NCBI RefSeq assembly: GCF_014395785.1
Contig: NZ_CP060713.1
Location: forward strand, 3,004,501-3,068,500
Reading direction: 5' to 3'
Length of the DNA stretch: 64,000 nucleotides
Origin: Nocardioides mesophilus
GTDB taxonomy: Bacteria > Actinomycetota > Actinomycetes > Propionibacteriales > Nocardioidaceae
Under the pieces are notes generated by a model. The model worked only from the letters and a program-made list of their open reading frames with translations, was not told the origin of the DNA and made no database searches. The translations under genes were made by a program, and so were the position numbers. Below are positions 44,769 to 53,935 of this stretch, one piece after another (within the stretch, counting starts at the first letter, position 1; each line of letters starts with the position of its first letter).

Positions 44769-44867
44769 ATGGACGTTCAGTACACCCACCGTTCGCCCGA
44801 GCCGGACACCGACGGGGCGGAGGAGCACCGGCGCGGGACCGTCCCCCGACGGTCGGAGCCGTCCTAG
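44769..44867 (+). CDS. possible 32-aa upstream ORF coupled to the baeRF gene
   Basis: ATG 44769 has GAGAGG eight bases upstream. The predicted peptide is short and polar (MDVQYTHRSPEPDTDGAEEH, then an Arg-rich tail). Its TAG shares a base with the GTG start of the next gene (TAGTG at 44865-44869), an arrangement typical of translational coupling. There is no recognisable homology, so it may be a leader or chance. Confidence 0.35.
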   Translation: MDVQYTHRSPEPDTDGAEEHRRGTVPRRSEPS

Positions 44868-45877
44868 TGCTGCAGAGCATGCGCAGCTATCCGAGTGTCT
44901 CGATCCTTGCCAACACCGCACCAGGCGAGCCCGTCGGGACGACGACGCAGGCGTGGCTCCGGCGGCTGTGCGAGCAGGCGGAGAAACGGTTGCGGGCCGA
45001 GGGCGTGACGAGCGCGGAGATCACCGCAGCGCTATCGACGCTCGTCGAACGCGCCGCCCAGGTCGAAGCCGAGCGCAGCATCGCGCCGTTCGCCAGTAAT
45101 GCCCACAGCGACCTGATGACCCTGCCGGTGCAGGTCGTCGAGCGGGTCGTCGTCGACCCGACCTTCGCGACCCGCGACCTGGTCCGAGCCATGCACCGGA
45201 CGCCACGGCACCTCGTGCTGATGCTGTCGGCGGAGCAGGCGCGCCTGTTCATCGGCCAGGGCAGGCGGATGGTCCCTGCGCACGGCTCGAAGTTCCCTCT
45301 CGCCAATGGGCAGGGCGGGCCTGGCCAGACCGACCGCTTCCTGCGGAGGGTGGACGAGGCGTTGGGCACCTACATCCGGGTGACCACTGGACCGCTCGTC
45401 ATCGTGGCCGCCGAGCCGACCGCCTCGGCCTTCCTCGCGGTCTCTCGCAACCTGGGGCGACTTGCCGGCGTGGTCCCCGGTCACCACCTGCACGCCTCGC
45501 TCGACCGGATCGCCGAACTGGCGAGGCCCGTGGTCGAGCGCTACCTGCGCTCACGCCAGGATGAGGCTCTACAGCTGCTCGAGACCCGCCTCGGCCAGGG
45601 TCGTGCAGCGCTGGGGATCGACGCGGCCTGGCTCGCCGCGCGGTGGGAGCCGGTCGAGATGCTAGCGGTCGACCACACCTACTTCTTCCCGGCCCGGCTG
45701 ACCGAGGACGGTGACTATCTCCAACCGGCCTCAGACGTCGAGCACCCGGAGGTGATCGACGACGCCGTGGACGAGGTCATCGAGCAGGTGCTGCTGCGAC
45801 GTGGGTGGGTGGCGCTGGTCGAACCCGGTTCCCTGCCCGGCGGCGAGCGCATCGCCGTCACGCTGTCTCGGCGATAG
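44867..45877 (+). CDS. baeRF-family protein (bacterial archaeo-eukaryotic release factor-like)
   Basis: A 336-aa protein of the baeRF group, remote relatives of eRF1-type release factors thought to act on ribosomes under stress. It begins LQSMRSYPSVSILANTAPGE. The middle has HLVLMLSAEQARLFIGQGRR and VTTGPLVIVAAEPTASAFLA. The eRF1-domain-2-like C-terminal half includes LLETRLGQGRAALGID and ends EQVLLRRGWVALVEPGSLPG. GTG 44867 has CGGAG nine bases upstream; ATG 44879 is the alternative. The ORF extends further upstream but without family-like sequence. A large terminator follows, so it is probably monocistronic apart from the leader ORF. Confidence 0.72.
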   Translation: MLQSMRSYPSVSILANTAPGEPVGTTTQAWLRRLCEQAEKRLRAEGVTSAEITAALSTLVERAAQVEAERSIAPFASNAHSDLMTLPVQVVERVVVDPTFATRDLVRAMHRTPRHLVLMLSAEQARLFIGQGRRMVPAHGSKFPLANGQGGPGQTDRFLRRVDEALGTYIRVTTGPLVIVAAEPTASAFLAVSRNLGRLAGVVPGHHLHASLDRIAELARPVVERYLRSRQDEALQLLETRLGQGRAALGIDAAWLAARWEPVEMLAVDHTYFFPARLTEDGDYLQPASDVEHPEVIDDAVDEVIEQVLLRRGWVALVEPGSLPGGERIAVTLSRR

Positions 45878-45904
45878 CCCTGTGGCCTGGAGGCCACGAA
45901 GATC

Positions 45905-45959
45905 GTTGATGAGGGCGCGGAGCGCCTGCGCGCAGGCGCTCCGCGCCCTGTTGATCAAC
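45905..45959 (+). terminator. large GC hairpin after the baeRF gene
   Basis: A perfect 16-bp stem (GGGCGCGGAGCGCCTG at 45913-45928 with 45933-45948) has a CGCG loop. It is extended outward by GTTGAT/ATCAAC arms (45905-45910 and 45954-45959) across a small internal loop. It lies 27 bases after the stop. Confidence 0.75.
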
Positions 45960-46019
45960 GGCGGGTAGCTCGGGGCACGACGGGTCTCTTGGTCTCCCCG
46001 CTAGCGTCGAGATGAGGGT

Positions 46020-46742
46020 GTGGCCCGGTACCGGACTGTCCATGACAAGAGGCAGATCGTGGAGACGACCGAGGATGGTGGTGGCGTGATGGACCCCTCG
46101 GTCGACGCAGCGGCCGGAGGCATCTCACCCGATTGGCTGAGCGGCCTCGGCGCGCAACTGCGGCTGTTCCTGCTGGAGTACGAGTTCGGCTTGCGCGAGA
46201 TCGAGACCAAGATCGCGATCCTGCGCGACGAGTTCCTGCACATGCACGACTACAACCCCATCGAGCATGTCACCAGTCGGGTCAAGTCCCCGGAGAGCAT
46301 CCTGAGCAAGGTGGAACGTCGGGGGTTAGAGCGCAGCCTGGACAGTGTGCGGGCCAACGTCACCGACATTGCGGGAGTGCGGGTCACGTGCAGCTTCAAC
46401 GCAGACGCATACCGCATTTTCGAGCTGCTCACCGCCCAGGACGACGTCACGACCCGCAGGGTGTCCGACTACATCGCCGAGCCGAAAGCCAACGGCTACA
46501 AGAGCCTGCACGCCATCGTCGAGGTGCCGGTGTTCCTCTCCTCCGGCGCGGTGAGGGTGCCTGTCGAGATCCAGTTGCGCAGCATCGCGATGGACTTCTG
46601 GGCCAGTCTGGAGCACAAGATCTACTACAAGTACGACGGCGAGGTCCCGGACGCGCTCCTGCAGGAACTCAAGGAAGCCGCCGACACCGCCTCCGAGCTG
46701 GACTCACGTATGGAGCGCCTGCATCGGGAGCTGCACGGCTGA
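46020..46742 (+). CDS. small alarmone synthetase (RelA/SpoT-domain GTP pyrophosphokinase)
   Basis: A 240-aa stand-alone synthetase expected to make (p)ppGpp from ATP and GDP/GTP, like RelQ/YjbM. Motifs are EHVTSRVKSPESILSKVERR (ATP site), DIAGVRVTCSF (catalytic Asp), EPKANGYKSLHAIV (about 154-167) and VEIQLRSIAMDFWASLEHKI. There is no HD hydrolase or TGS/ACT domain. GTG 46020 is the longest start; ATG 46089 (MDPSVDAAAGG) also fits and lies close to where the domain begins. It sits among stress-type genes (baeRF upstream, TerC downstream), with a terminator separating it from the former. Confidence 0.88.
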   Translation: MARYRTVHDKRQIVETTEDGGGVMDPSVDAAAGGISPDWLSGLGAQLRLFLLEYEFGLREIETKIAILRDEFLHMHDYNPIEHVTSRVKSPESILSKVERRGLERSLDSVRANVTDIAGVRVTCSFNADAYRIFELLTAQDDVTTRRVSDYIAEPKANGYKSLHAIVEVPVFLSSGAVRVPVEIQLRSIAMDFWASLEHKIYYKYDGEVPDALLQELKEAADTASELDSRMERLHRELHG

Positions 46743-46908
46743 AGCAACGCTTCGAAGTCAATGGCCTGATGGGTAGTCGGCCGCGGCTGCGCGATGAGGC
46801 CATACTGGATCGGGGAACAGAAGCCGGGCGGAGACGTCAGCCTCAGCCACCGCCCCGGCGGACCAGACCGGAGCGCGACGCCGGACCGGCACGCTGAAGG
46901 GAGGGCCA

Positions 46909-47934
46909 GTGCTCGACATCAGCCTGCTCGCCTGGGCGGTCACCGTCGGGCTGATCGTCGCCCTGCTCGCGGTCGACCTGGTACTCGCCGCCGCGCGGCC
47001 GCACCGGGTCGGCTTTGGGGAGGCCACGGCCTGGTCGGTGTTTTACGTTCTCGTCGCGATCGGCTTCGGCGTCTGGTTCACCGTGCAGTTCGGTGGCGAG
47101 TTCGGCACTGAGTACTTCGCCGGCTACCTCATCGAGAAGAGCCTCTCGGTCGACAACCTGTTCGTCTTCGTCATCATCATGACCACCTTCGCCGTACCAG
47201 AGGAGCACCAGCACAAGGTTCTGACCTTCGGCATCGTGCTTGCCCTGATCATGCGCGCGATCTTCATCGCCCTCGGCGCTACCTTGCTGGCGCTGTTCTC
47301 GTTCATGTTCCTGTTGTTCGGCCTGCTGCTGATCTACACCGCGGTGCAGCTGTTCCGGCACCGCGACCAAGACCCCGACGTCGAGGACAACGTCGTCGTC
47401 AAAGCGGCGCGCCGATTCCTGCCGATCACCGGTGGGTACGTCGGCGGCAGGCTCACCACGCGTGTCGATGGCAGGCGGGTTTTCACTCCGCTGTTCCTCG
47501 TGCTGCTCGCCATCGGCAGCATCGACCTGCTCTTCGCGCTCGACTCGATCCCGGCGGTGTTCGGAGTCACCGAGGAGGCCTACATCGTCTTCACCGCCAA
47601 CGCCTTCGCGCTCCTGGGTCTGCGTGCGTTGTTCTTCCTGGTCAGCGGGCTGCTCGATCGCCTCGTGTATCTATCGACCGGACTCGCGCTGATCCTGGCC
47701 TTCATCGGCGTCAAGCTGATCCTGCACTGGGCCCACGTGGACATCGACCCACGAGTCCCGGAGATCCCCACTCCGCTCAGCCTCACCGTAATCGTCGCCG
47801 TACTCGCAGTGGTCACGGTCGCGAGCCTGATCAAGACCCGACGCGACCCCACCGCCAAGGCGCATGCCGGCTCTATGCGCGCACATGACCCCAAACAGGC
47901 GGACACCGGCCATGATCATCGCGCCGAGGGGTAG
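46909..47934 (+). CDS. TerC-family integral membrane protein
   Basis: A 341-aa polytopic protein with about eight to nine membrane helices. The conserved acidic positions of TerC are visible in ALLAVDLVLA, KSLSVDNLFVFVIIM and IDLLFALDSIPAVFGVT. TerC proteins are linked to tellurite resistance and, in studied bacteria, to metal (manganese) export and metalation of secreted enzymes. GTG 46909 has GGGAGG six bases upstream. The last 40 residues form a polar cytoplasmic tail rich in His/Asp (DTGHDHRAEG). No other ter genes are nearby. Confidence 0.88.
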   Translation: MLDISLLAWAVTVGLIVALLAVDLVLAAARPHRVGFGEATAWSVFYVLVAIGFGVWFTVQFGGEFGTEYFAGYLIEKSLSVDNLFVFVIIMTTFAVPEEHQHKVLTFGIVLALIMRAIFIALGATLLALFSFMFLLFGLLLIYTAVQLFRHRDQDPDVEDNVVVKAARRFLPITGGYVGGRLTTRVDGRRVFTPLFLVLLAIGSIDLLFALDSIPAVFGVTEEAYIVFTANAFALLGLRALFFLVSGLLDRLVYLSTGLALILAFIGVKLILHWAHVDIDPRVPEIPTPLSLTVIVAVLAVVTVASLIKTRRDPTAKAHAGSMRAHDPKQADTGHDHRAEG

Positions 47935-48139
47935 ACGCTGCAGGTGACCCCGGGCGCGGGTCCCCCGGCCGGCCCACGCTGCCCCGTCATCGATGGGTCG
48001 CGGCCTTCTTCTTGTCGAAGCCAGACTCGCTGCGGATCGAGCGGCGTTTCGTCAGTGAGTCGGGACCTCGGTCGAATCGGTATTCCCAGGTTCTTCTGGC
48101 TCGGTGTCTGATGCTTCCGTTCATGCCGACCGGTGCGAG

Positions 48140-48898
48140 ATGGAGCATGCTGGAGGGATGGACGTCGAGGTGACCGAGGTTGGGCCCGGTGTCCACCACG
48201 CCCGGGCAAAGCACGTGTCCTGGGCCCTCGTGACCGAGGGAGACGCCGTCACGCTTATCGACACGGGTTTCCCGGGGGATCGGGAGCGGCTGTTCAGGAG
48301 CCTGGAGCTGATCGGTAGGCGCGCGTCGGACGTCGACGTGGTGGTGCTGACCCACGGGCACCCCGACCACCTCGGGAGCGCCGAGCACCTGCGCAGCGCC
48401 TACGGCGTCCCCGTGCTCGCTCACGAGTCGGAGGTGCCGAACGCCTCCGGTGCTCGGGTCGAACAGGTCAGCGAATGGACCTTGCTCGGACAGTCCTGGC
48501 GACCGGCCGTCCTGCGGTGGGTGTTCGACGCTATGCGGCTGGGCGTCATCCGCGTCGAGCGCGTGCATGAGCTGCGCGACTTCGAAGAGGCGACGCTCGA
48601 TGTCCCGGGCCGCCCGGTTGCCATCCACACGCCCGGTCACACCTCCGGACATTGCTCCCTGCACCTGCCCGACCGCGGCGTCCTGCTGGCCGGCGACGCT
48701 TTGATGACCGAGCACGCCGTGGGTCGCGACGCCGGCCCGCAGCTGCTGCCGGCGTACTTCAACACCGACACCGGCCTCGCGCGCCGGTCACTCGAGCGCC
48801 TCCGGCCGCTCGCCGCTGAGGTCGTCGTCCCCGGCCACGGCCCCACCTTCCGTGGCACGCCTGCCCGGGCCGTCGAGCTCGCGCTCGCGCACGGTTGA
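48140..48898 (+). CDS. MBL-fold metallo-hydrolase
   Basis: A soluble metallo-beta-lactamase-fold hydrolase of about 250 aa. The binuclear zinc ligands are the HGHPDH motif (VVVLTHGHPDHLGSAEHL), His in HTPGHTSGHCSLHL, Asp in LLAGDALM and His in VVPGHGPTF. The substrate is not evident: lactonase, glyoxalase-II-like and phosphodiesterase roles share this pattern. Start choice is weak. ATG 48140 and ATG 48158 are possible; the GGAGGG at 48152 abuts the latter too closely to serve it. It is followed by a convergent hemerythrin gene. Confidence 0.85.
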   Translation: MEHAGGMDVEVTEVGPGVHHARAKHVSWALVTEGDAVTLIDTGFPGDRERLFRSLELIGRRASDVDVVVLTHGHPDHLGSAEHLRSAYGVPVLAHESEVPNASGARVEQVSEWTLLGQSWRPAVLRWVFDAMRLGVIRVERVHELRDFEEATLDVPGRPVAIHTPGHTSGHCSLHLPDRGVLLAGDALMTEHAVGRDAGPQLLPAYFNTDTGLARRSLERLRPLAAEVVVPGHGPTFRGTPARAVELALAHG

Positions 48899-48973
48899 CG
48901 CACCGCGCTGCACCACCATCGGGGACTCAACTCAGGGCACTCGCCCTCGCGGAGGGGGAGCCGGGCTGCGGGC

Positions 48974-49654
48974 TCAGGCCGCGATGCCCACCTCCGCGGC
49001 GTATCGGCGGAACGCGCGGTCGGCGGTGAGCCGCAGCCAGGCGCGGATCGGCAGCGGGGCCTTGGCGAGGTCGGCCGCGACGACGTCGGGGTCACCGACG
49101 TGGCGCATGATCCCGAAGGCCGTGGGCAGGAAGCGAAACGGGATCTTGCGCATCCCGCGCTCGCCGAGCTCGGCCCACTCCGCCTCGCTGACCGAGCGGG
49201 CCGCCAGCGGCAGCAGGTGCCGCTCCTCGGCGGCCATGTGCTCGGTGAGGGCCTCGACGAGGGCGCCCACCGCGGTGCCGAGCCGGTCGCGGTCGGCGGC
49301 CGCGGCGCCGGCGCGCCAGCGGGGGAGCAGCGCCAGCGTCAGCTCGAGATGGTCGTGGATCTGCTCGTGCTGGCTCTCCATGAGGTGCACCACCGGCGCC
49401 AGCTCCTCCGGCACCCGCTCCAGGAGCCGGGGCCACAGCAGCTCGTCCTCGCTGGTGTGGTGGCCCTCCAGGACCGCCAGGATCGTCTCGACGTGGCCGG
49501 CCACGACCGCTGCGCGGCGTACGTCGCCGGTCGCGACGTTCTGGACCAGGGCCGGCGCCGGCAGCAGGCTCCAGCGGAACGCGTCGTGGGCCATGATCAT
49601 GCCGCGCACGTCGGTGAGGCCGGGGCCGTGCAGGGGGGCGCTGGTGGTGCTCAT
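48974..49654 (-). CDS. hemerythrin-domain protein
   Basis: A 226-aa four-helix-bundle protein with a likely di-iron site for binding O2 or reactive species. Ligand positions are visible as MIMAHDAFRW, VAGHVETILAVLEGHHTSED with ELLWP, ESQHEQIHDHLE and ALTEHMAAEERHLLP. The C-terminal 60 residues (IPFRFLPTAFGIMRHVGDPD) extend beyond the bundle. It is divergent from the SARP gene across 132 bases. ATG 49654 has AAGGAG in good position. Confidence 0.85.
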   Translation of the reverse strand: MSTTSAPLHGPGLTDVRGMIMAHDAFRWSLLPAPALVQNVATGDVRRAAVVAGHVETILAVLEGHHTSEDELLWPRLLERVPEELAPVVHLMESQHEQIHDHLELTLALLPRWRAGAAAADRDRLGTAVGALVEALTEHMAAEERHLLPLAARSVSEAEWAELGERGMRKIPFRFLPTAFGIMRHVGDPDVVAADLAKAPLPIRAWLRLTADRAFRRYAAEVGIAA

Positions 49655-49786
49655 CGGTGCTCCTTCGGGTCGGGTATCTCGGTGTCACCAGGCTGGGCCC
49701 CCGCTCTTGGGCGATCCTTGGAAGCGACTTGGAAGGTCGGCAGAATCAGCAGCGAGACGGGGGAGGCCGGCCCTAGGGTGTGCGCC

Positions 49787-52700
49787 ATGGAGTGGCGGGT
49801 GCTCGGGCCGTTGGAGGTCCGCGCCGCCACCGGACCGGCCGACCTGGGCGGTGCCAAGCCGCGTGCCGTGCTCGCGCTCCTGCTGGCCGCCGGTGGACGG
49901 ACCGTCTCGGTGGACCGGCTCGTCGACGAGGTCTGGGGCGAGGAGCCGCCGCCGAAGGTGATGGCCTCGCTGCAGAGCTACGTGGCCCACCTGCGCCGCG
50001 CGCTCGAGCGGGACCGTCCGGCCCGCTCGCCGGCCACGCTGCTCGTGACGCGGCCGCCCGGCTACGCGCTGCTCGCCGCACCGGACGACGTCGACGCGGT
50101 CGTCTTCGAGCGCCGGGCCGCGGCCGGCCACGCCCTGCTCGCCGGCGACCCCGATGCCGCGGCGGCCGAGCTCGAGGCGGCACTCGGCCTGTGGCGCGGG
50201 GAGGCGTACGCCGACTGTCCCGCCGCGCCGTCGATCGCCGCCGAGGCGAGCCGGCTGGGCGAGCTGCGGCTGCTCGCGACGGAGGACCGCTGGCAGGCCG
50301 AGATCGACCGGGGGCGCCATGCCGTGGCCGTCGCGCCGCTGGAGGCGCTGGTCTCGGCCCGCCCGCTGCGCGAGCGGGCATGGGGCCTCCTCGCCCTGGC
50401 GCTGTACCGCTGCCAGCGCCAGGGGGAGGCGCTGAAGGCGCTCGCCCGGGCCCGCGCGGTGCTCGTCGAGGAGCTCGGTCTCGACCCGAGCCCGCCGCTG
50501 CGCGACCTGGAGGCGGCGCTGCTGCGCCAGGACCCCTCGGTGGCGGTGCCGGCCGGCGTGAAACCGGCGGCTCGGCCCACCGCCCGGCCGCCGGCGCTAC
50601 CGGCGCCCGTCCGCGTGCCGACGGAGCCGCCGCAGGCGCCCCGCGGTCTCGTCGGCCGGGTCACCCCGCTCGCCACGGTGACCGGGGCGCTCGTAGAGGC
50701 CGTCGACGGTCGGGGCCGCCTCGTCCTGGTCACCGGCGAGCCGGGCATCGGGAAGACCCGGCTGGCCCAGGCCGCGGCCGCGCCCGCGACCGCTCTCGGG
50801 CTCGCGTCGCGGTGGGGCCGCTGCGACGAGGGTGGCACGGCGCCCGCCCTGTGGCCGTGGACCCAGGTCCTGCCGGGGCTGGTCGAGGAGGGCCTGGAGA
50901 CCTTCGACCTCGCCGAGCGGGCGCTGGCGATGCTGCGGGAGGCCGGGCCGCTGCTCGTCGTGCTCGACGACCTGCACTGGGCCGATGCCGACTCCCTGCG
51001 CCTGCTGCGCCACCTCGGACCTGCGCTCTCCGGGCTGCCCGTCGTCGTGCTGACCACGCTCCGCGACGCGGAGGCCGACTGGGGCCCGGCGGTCGCCGAC
51101 GCCCTCGGTGACCTGGCCCGCGACGAGCCCCTCCGGCTGCCGCTGACGGGGCTCACCACCGACGAGGTGAGCACCTACGTCGAGGAGCGGCTGCACACCG
51201 GCGTACCTCCCGACGTCGCCCGGGCGCTGCGCGACCGGACCGAGGGCAACCCCTTCTACATCGCTCAGCTCGTCGACCTGCTCGCTCGCGAGCACCGGCT
51301 CTCCGAGGCGTCCGCCGTGGCCGAGCTCGAGGTGCCCGACGGCGTCCGCGACGTCGTACGCCGGCGGCTCGCCCAGCTGCCCGACAGCGCGCGGGCGTTG
51401 CTGGCTACGGCGGCCGTGGTCGGCCGCTCGTTCGACGCCGATGTCGTGGAGGTCGCCGGCGACCTCGACGACCCGGCGATGGTCGACGAGGGCCTCGAGG
51501 CGGCCCTGTTGTCGGGACTGGTGACCGAGGAGCCCTCCGGCTCGTACCGCTTCGTGCACGCGCTGGTGCAGGAGGCCGTCTACGCGGCCATCCCGGGACC
51601 GCGACGGGCGCGGCGCCATGCGGCGGTGGCCGACACCCTGGCCGCGCTGCGACCCGACGCCGAACGGAGCCACGCGGCGGAGATCGCCGAGCACCACGCG
51701 CGAGCGGGCGCCGACCACGCGCGGGCCACGTGGGAGTGGGCGGCGCGGGCCGCGGCGCAGGCGCGGCGACGCGCCGCACCGGAGGAGGCCGCGCGCTGGC
51801 TCGGCCTGGCCGTCGACGCCGCCGACCGGGACCGGACCGCCACCAGCGCCGACCGGCACGGGCTCGTGGTCGCTCATGTCAGCGCGCTGATCCGGGCCGG
51901 TCAGGTCGCCGAGGCGTGGGAGCGAGCCGTCGTCCGCGCCCAGGAGGTCCTCGACCTCGGTGACGTCGTGGCGAGCGCGGAGCTGGCGGTCTCGGTGACC
52001 ACGACCGTGTGGAACTGGCGTACCTACGGCTCCGTCGACAGCCGCGCGGTCACCCTGCTCGAGCGGCTCCACGACGAGCTGCCCGCGGAGCTGTCCGGGC
52101 TCCGCGCCCGCGTGGTCGCCACGCTCGCGCTGGAGCTGTACTGGGTGGACGCGCCGCGCTCGCGCGAGCTCACCGCCGCTGCCCTCGCCCTGGCGCCGGC
52201 CGACCAGCCTGACCGGTCTGAGGTGTCCGACGTCCTCGAGGTCGCGCACGCCTCCCTCATGCACGTCGACTGCGCCCACGAGCGGCTCGACGTCGCCGAA
52301 CGGCTGCTCGGACGCGCCCGCGCCGGTGGCGACCGCGAGCTCGAGGCGCGCGCCCTGCTGATGCGCGGGTCCGACCGGCTCGCCCTCGGCCGCTTCGCGG
52401 ACGGCTGGTCCGACTACGCCGCCGCACGCGAGCTGGCGCGCGACCAGGGCCAGCCCATCGTCGACGTCATCGTGCGGTACGCCGAGGTGCTGCGTCCGCT
52501 GGCGGAGGGCCGGCCCGCTGACGCCGAGCAGATGCTCGCCGAGGTCGTCGCACTGCACCGGCGTACGACGATCGTGTCGGCCGACGTGCTGGAACCCCTC
52601 TTCCAGCTCAACGCGGACCTGGTCTACGGCGGACCGGCACGCTGGGCCCGCGCCGAGCAGCTGGTCGACCTGATGCCGCCCGGGCCGCTGGACGAGCTGC

Positions 52701-53182
52701 GCGCGCTGGTGCTGCAGCGCACCGGCCGGGCCGCCGAGGTCCCCGCCCTGCTCGGGGTCTGGGCCGACCAGCGTCCGTTGGACGACGACTTCCTGTGGCT
52801 CTACACCACCGCCTACCGCGCGGAGGTCTGGGCAGGGCTCGGCGACCCCGTGGCAGCGGCCGCGCTCCGGGAGCAGCTGCTGCCCTACCGGGGGCTGCCC
52901 GTCTGGGTCGGCACGGGTATCGGGCTGGCCGGCTTCACCGACCACTACCTCGGGCTGCTCGCCCGCGCGCTGGGAGAGCTCGACGAGGCGGTCGCCGAGC
53001 TGGAGACGGCCCGCAACCGGGCCGCGGCCGAGGGCATGACGGCATTCGAGGTGCTCATCACCCACGAGCTCGCCAGGACCCGGGCCCGGCGCGGCCGCCC
53101 CGGTGACGCGGCCGAGGGGGCGCGGCTCGCCGCGGAGGCGGCGACCCGGGCGAGCGGCATCGGCCTGGTCCTGCCCCGCTGA
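49787..53182 (+). CDS. large SARP-family regulator (winged HTH, BTAD, AAA, TPR-like)
   Basis: An 1131-aa transcription factor. Residues 1-95 form an OmpR-type winged helix (EWRVLGPLEVRAAT; VMASLQSYVAHLRRALER). The BTAD domain runs to about 240 (WRGEAYADCPAAPSIAAEAS). A Pro-rich linker leads to an AAA/STAND ATPase with Walker A GEPGIGKTRLA (about 316-326) and Walker B LLVVLDDLHWAD (about 388). Helical repeat sequence fills the rest. Such AfsR-like proteins switch on antibiotic or stress pathways. No biosynthetic cluster lies within view. ATG 49787 opens directly into the DNA-binding domain; the longer ORF upstream is a shadow of the hemerythrin gene. Confidence 0.87.
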   Translation: MEWRVLGPLEVRAATGPADLGGAKPRAVLALLLAAGGRTVSVDRLVDEVWGEEPPPKVMASLQSYVAHLRRALERDRPARSPATLLVTRPPGYALLAAPDDVDAVVFERRAAAGHALLAGDPDAAAAELEAALGLWRGEAYADCPAAPSIAAEASRLGELRLLATEDRWQAEIDRGRHAVAVAPLEALVSARPLRERAWGLLALALYRCQRQGEALKALARARAVLVEELGLDPSPPLRDLEAALLRQDPSVAVPAGVKPAARPTARPPALPAPVRVPTEPPQAPRGLVGRVTPLATVTGALVEAVDGRGRLVLVTGEPGIGKTRLAQAAAAPATALGLASRWGRCDEGGTAPALWPWTQVLPGLVEEGLETFDLAERALAMLREAGPLLVVLDDLHWADADSLRLLRHLGPALSGLPVVVLTTLRDAEADWGPAVADALGDLARDEPLRLPLTGLTTDEVSTYVEERLHTGVPPDVARALRDRTEGNPFYIAQLVDLLAREHRLSEASAVAELEVPDGVRDVVRRRLAQLPDSARALLATAAVVGRSFDADVVEVAGDLDDPAMVDEGLEAALLSGLVTEEPSGSYRFVHALVQEAVYAAIPGPRRARRHAAVADTLAALRPDAERSHAAEIAEHHARAGADHARATWEWAARAAAQARRRAAPEEAARWLGLAVDAADRDRTATSADRHGLVVAHVSALIRAGQVAEAWERAVVRAQEVLDLGDVVASAELAVSVTTTVWNWRTYGSVDSRAVTLLERLHDELPAELSGLRARVVATLALELYWVDAPRSRELTAAALALAPADQPDRSEVSDVLEVAHASLMHVDCAHERLDVAERLLGRARAGGDRELEARALLMRGSDRLALGRFADGWSDYAAARELARDQGQPIVDVIVRYAEVLRPLAEGRPADAEQMLAEVVALHRRTTIVSADVLEPLFQLNADLVYGGPARWARAEQLVDLMPPGPLDELRALVLQRTGRAAEVPALLGVWADQRPLDDDFLWLYTTAYRAEVWAGLGDPVAAAALREQLLPYRGLPVWVGTGIGLAGFTDHYLGLLARALGELDEAVAELETARNRAAAEGMTAFEVLITHELARTRARRGRPGDAAEGARLAAEAATRASGIGLVLPR

Positions 53183-53200
53183 GCACCGCCGCCCTCGATC

Positions 53201-53935
53201 TCAGTCTGGGTCACGCCTGAGGAACATCCATGCCGCAGCGGCGACGAACACGGCGGTGTACCCGAACAGCGCTGCGCCGCTCGCCAGGACCGTGCTCAGC
53301 TGCTCGAAGGCCGGATAGGTGAGCGTCGTCGCCACGCCGGACGGAGTCCAGTGGCTGAGGCCGGGTTGCCTGAGCACCACAGGCAGGACGCCCTCGCCGA
53401 CGAAGTACCAGAGCAGCAGAGCGGTGAGTGCGAGCGCCGTACCGCGGGTGAGCATGCCGAGGGCAGCGGCGAGCATCCCGAACAGGGCCCCCGCCCACAC
53501 CGCCGCGGCCAGGCCGAACCAGGCCGCAGCGCCACCGGCATCGAGGGGCACCCCGTCGATCCGGGCGGTCACGAGCACCGCCGTGATCGAGGCAGCCATC
53601 CCGAGCCCGGTCATGACCGCTCCGTAGCCACCCATCACCACGGCCTTCGAGATGAGCACGTCGGTGCGATGCGGCGTCGAGAGCAGCGTCGTCCGGATCG
53701 TGTGGTGCTGGAACTCACCTGCGCTGGCGAGGATCGCGACCACAGCGACCAGGAACCAGATCGGCGCTGTCACCGCGCGACCCGCTTGGTCGATGTCCAG
53801 CGGGGTCCCGGCTGGCTGCATGAGGACGCCGCTGACGCCGATGGCGCCCGAGAAGACGGTCCCCATGACCAGGAGGAGTGCGGGAAGGCGGAGCGTCCGG
53901 AGCTTGAGGTACTCGGAGGCGAGAGTCGCGCGCAT
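53201..53935 (-). CDS. ABC-2-type transporter permease
   Basis: A 244-aa membrane protein with six predicted helices (LPALLLVMGTVFSGAIGVSG; PIWFLVAVVAILASAGEF; VMGGYGAVMTGLGMAA; GAALFGYTAVFVAAAAWM). It starts with ATLASEYLKLRTLRLP, typical of permeases that pair with a separate ATPase. It shares one base with the upstream ATPase gene, so the two make one exporter. The substrate is unknown. A TCS reading the other way may control it. Confidence 0.87.
   Translation of the reverse strand: MRATLASEYLKLRTLRLPALLLVMGTVFSGAIGVSGVLMQPAGTPLDIDQAGRAVTAPIWFLVAVVAILASAGEFQHHTIRTTLLSTPHRTDVLISKAVVMGGYGAVMTGLGMAASITAVLVTARIDGVPLDAGGAAAWFGLAAAVWAGALFGMLAAALGMLTRGTALALTALLLWYFVGEGVLPVVLRQPGLSHWTPSGVATTLTYPAFEQLSTVLASGAALFGYTAVFVAAAAWMFLRRDPD

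Noticed and set aside
49100-49786. In-frame N-terminal extension of the SARP gene (229 codons)
   Set aside because: It lies over the divergent hemerythrin gene and reads as its shadow; ATG 49787 opens at the winged-helix domain.
50597-53065. 822-aa minus-strand ORF opposite the SARP regulator
   Set aside because: Shadow frame; the plus-strand protein has winged helix, BTAD and Walker motifs.
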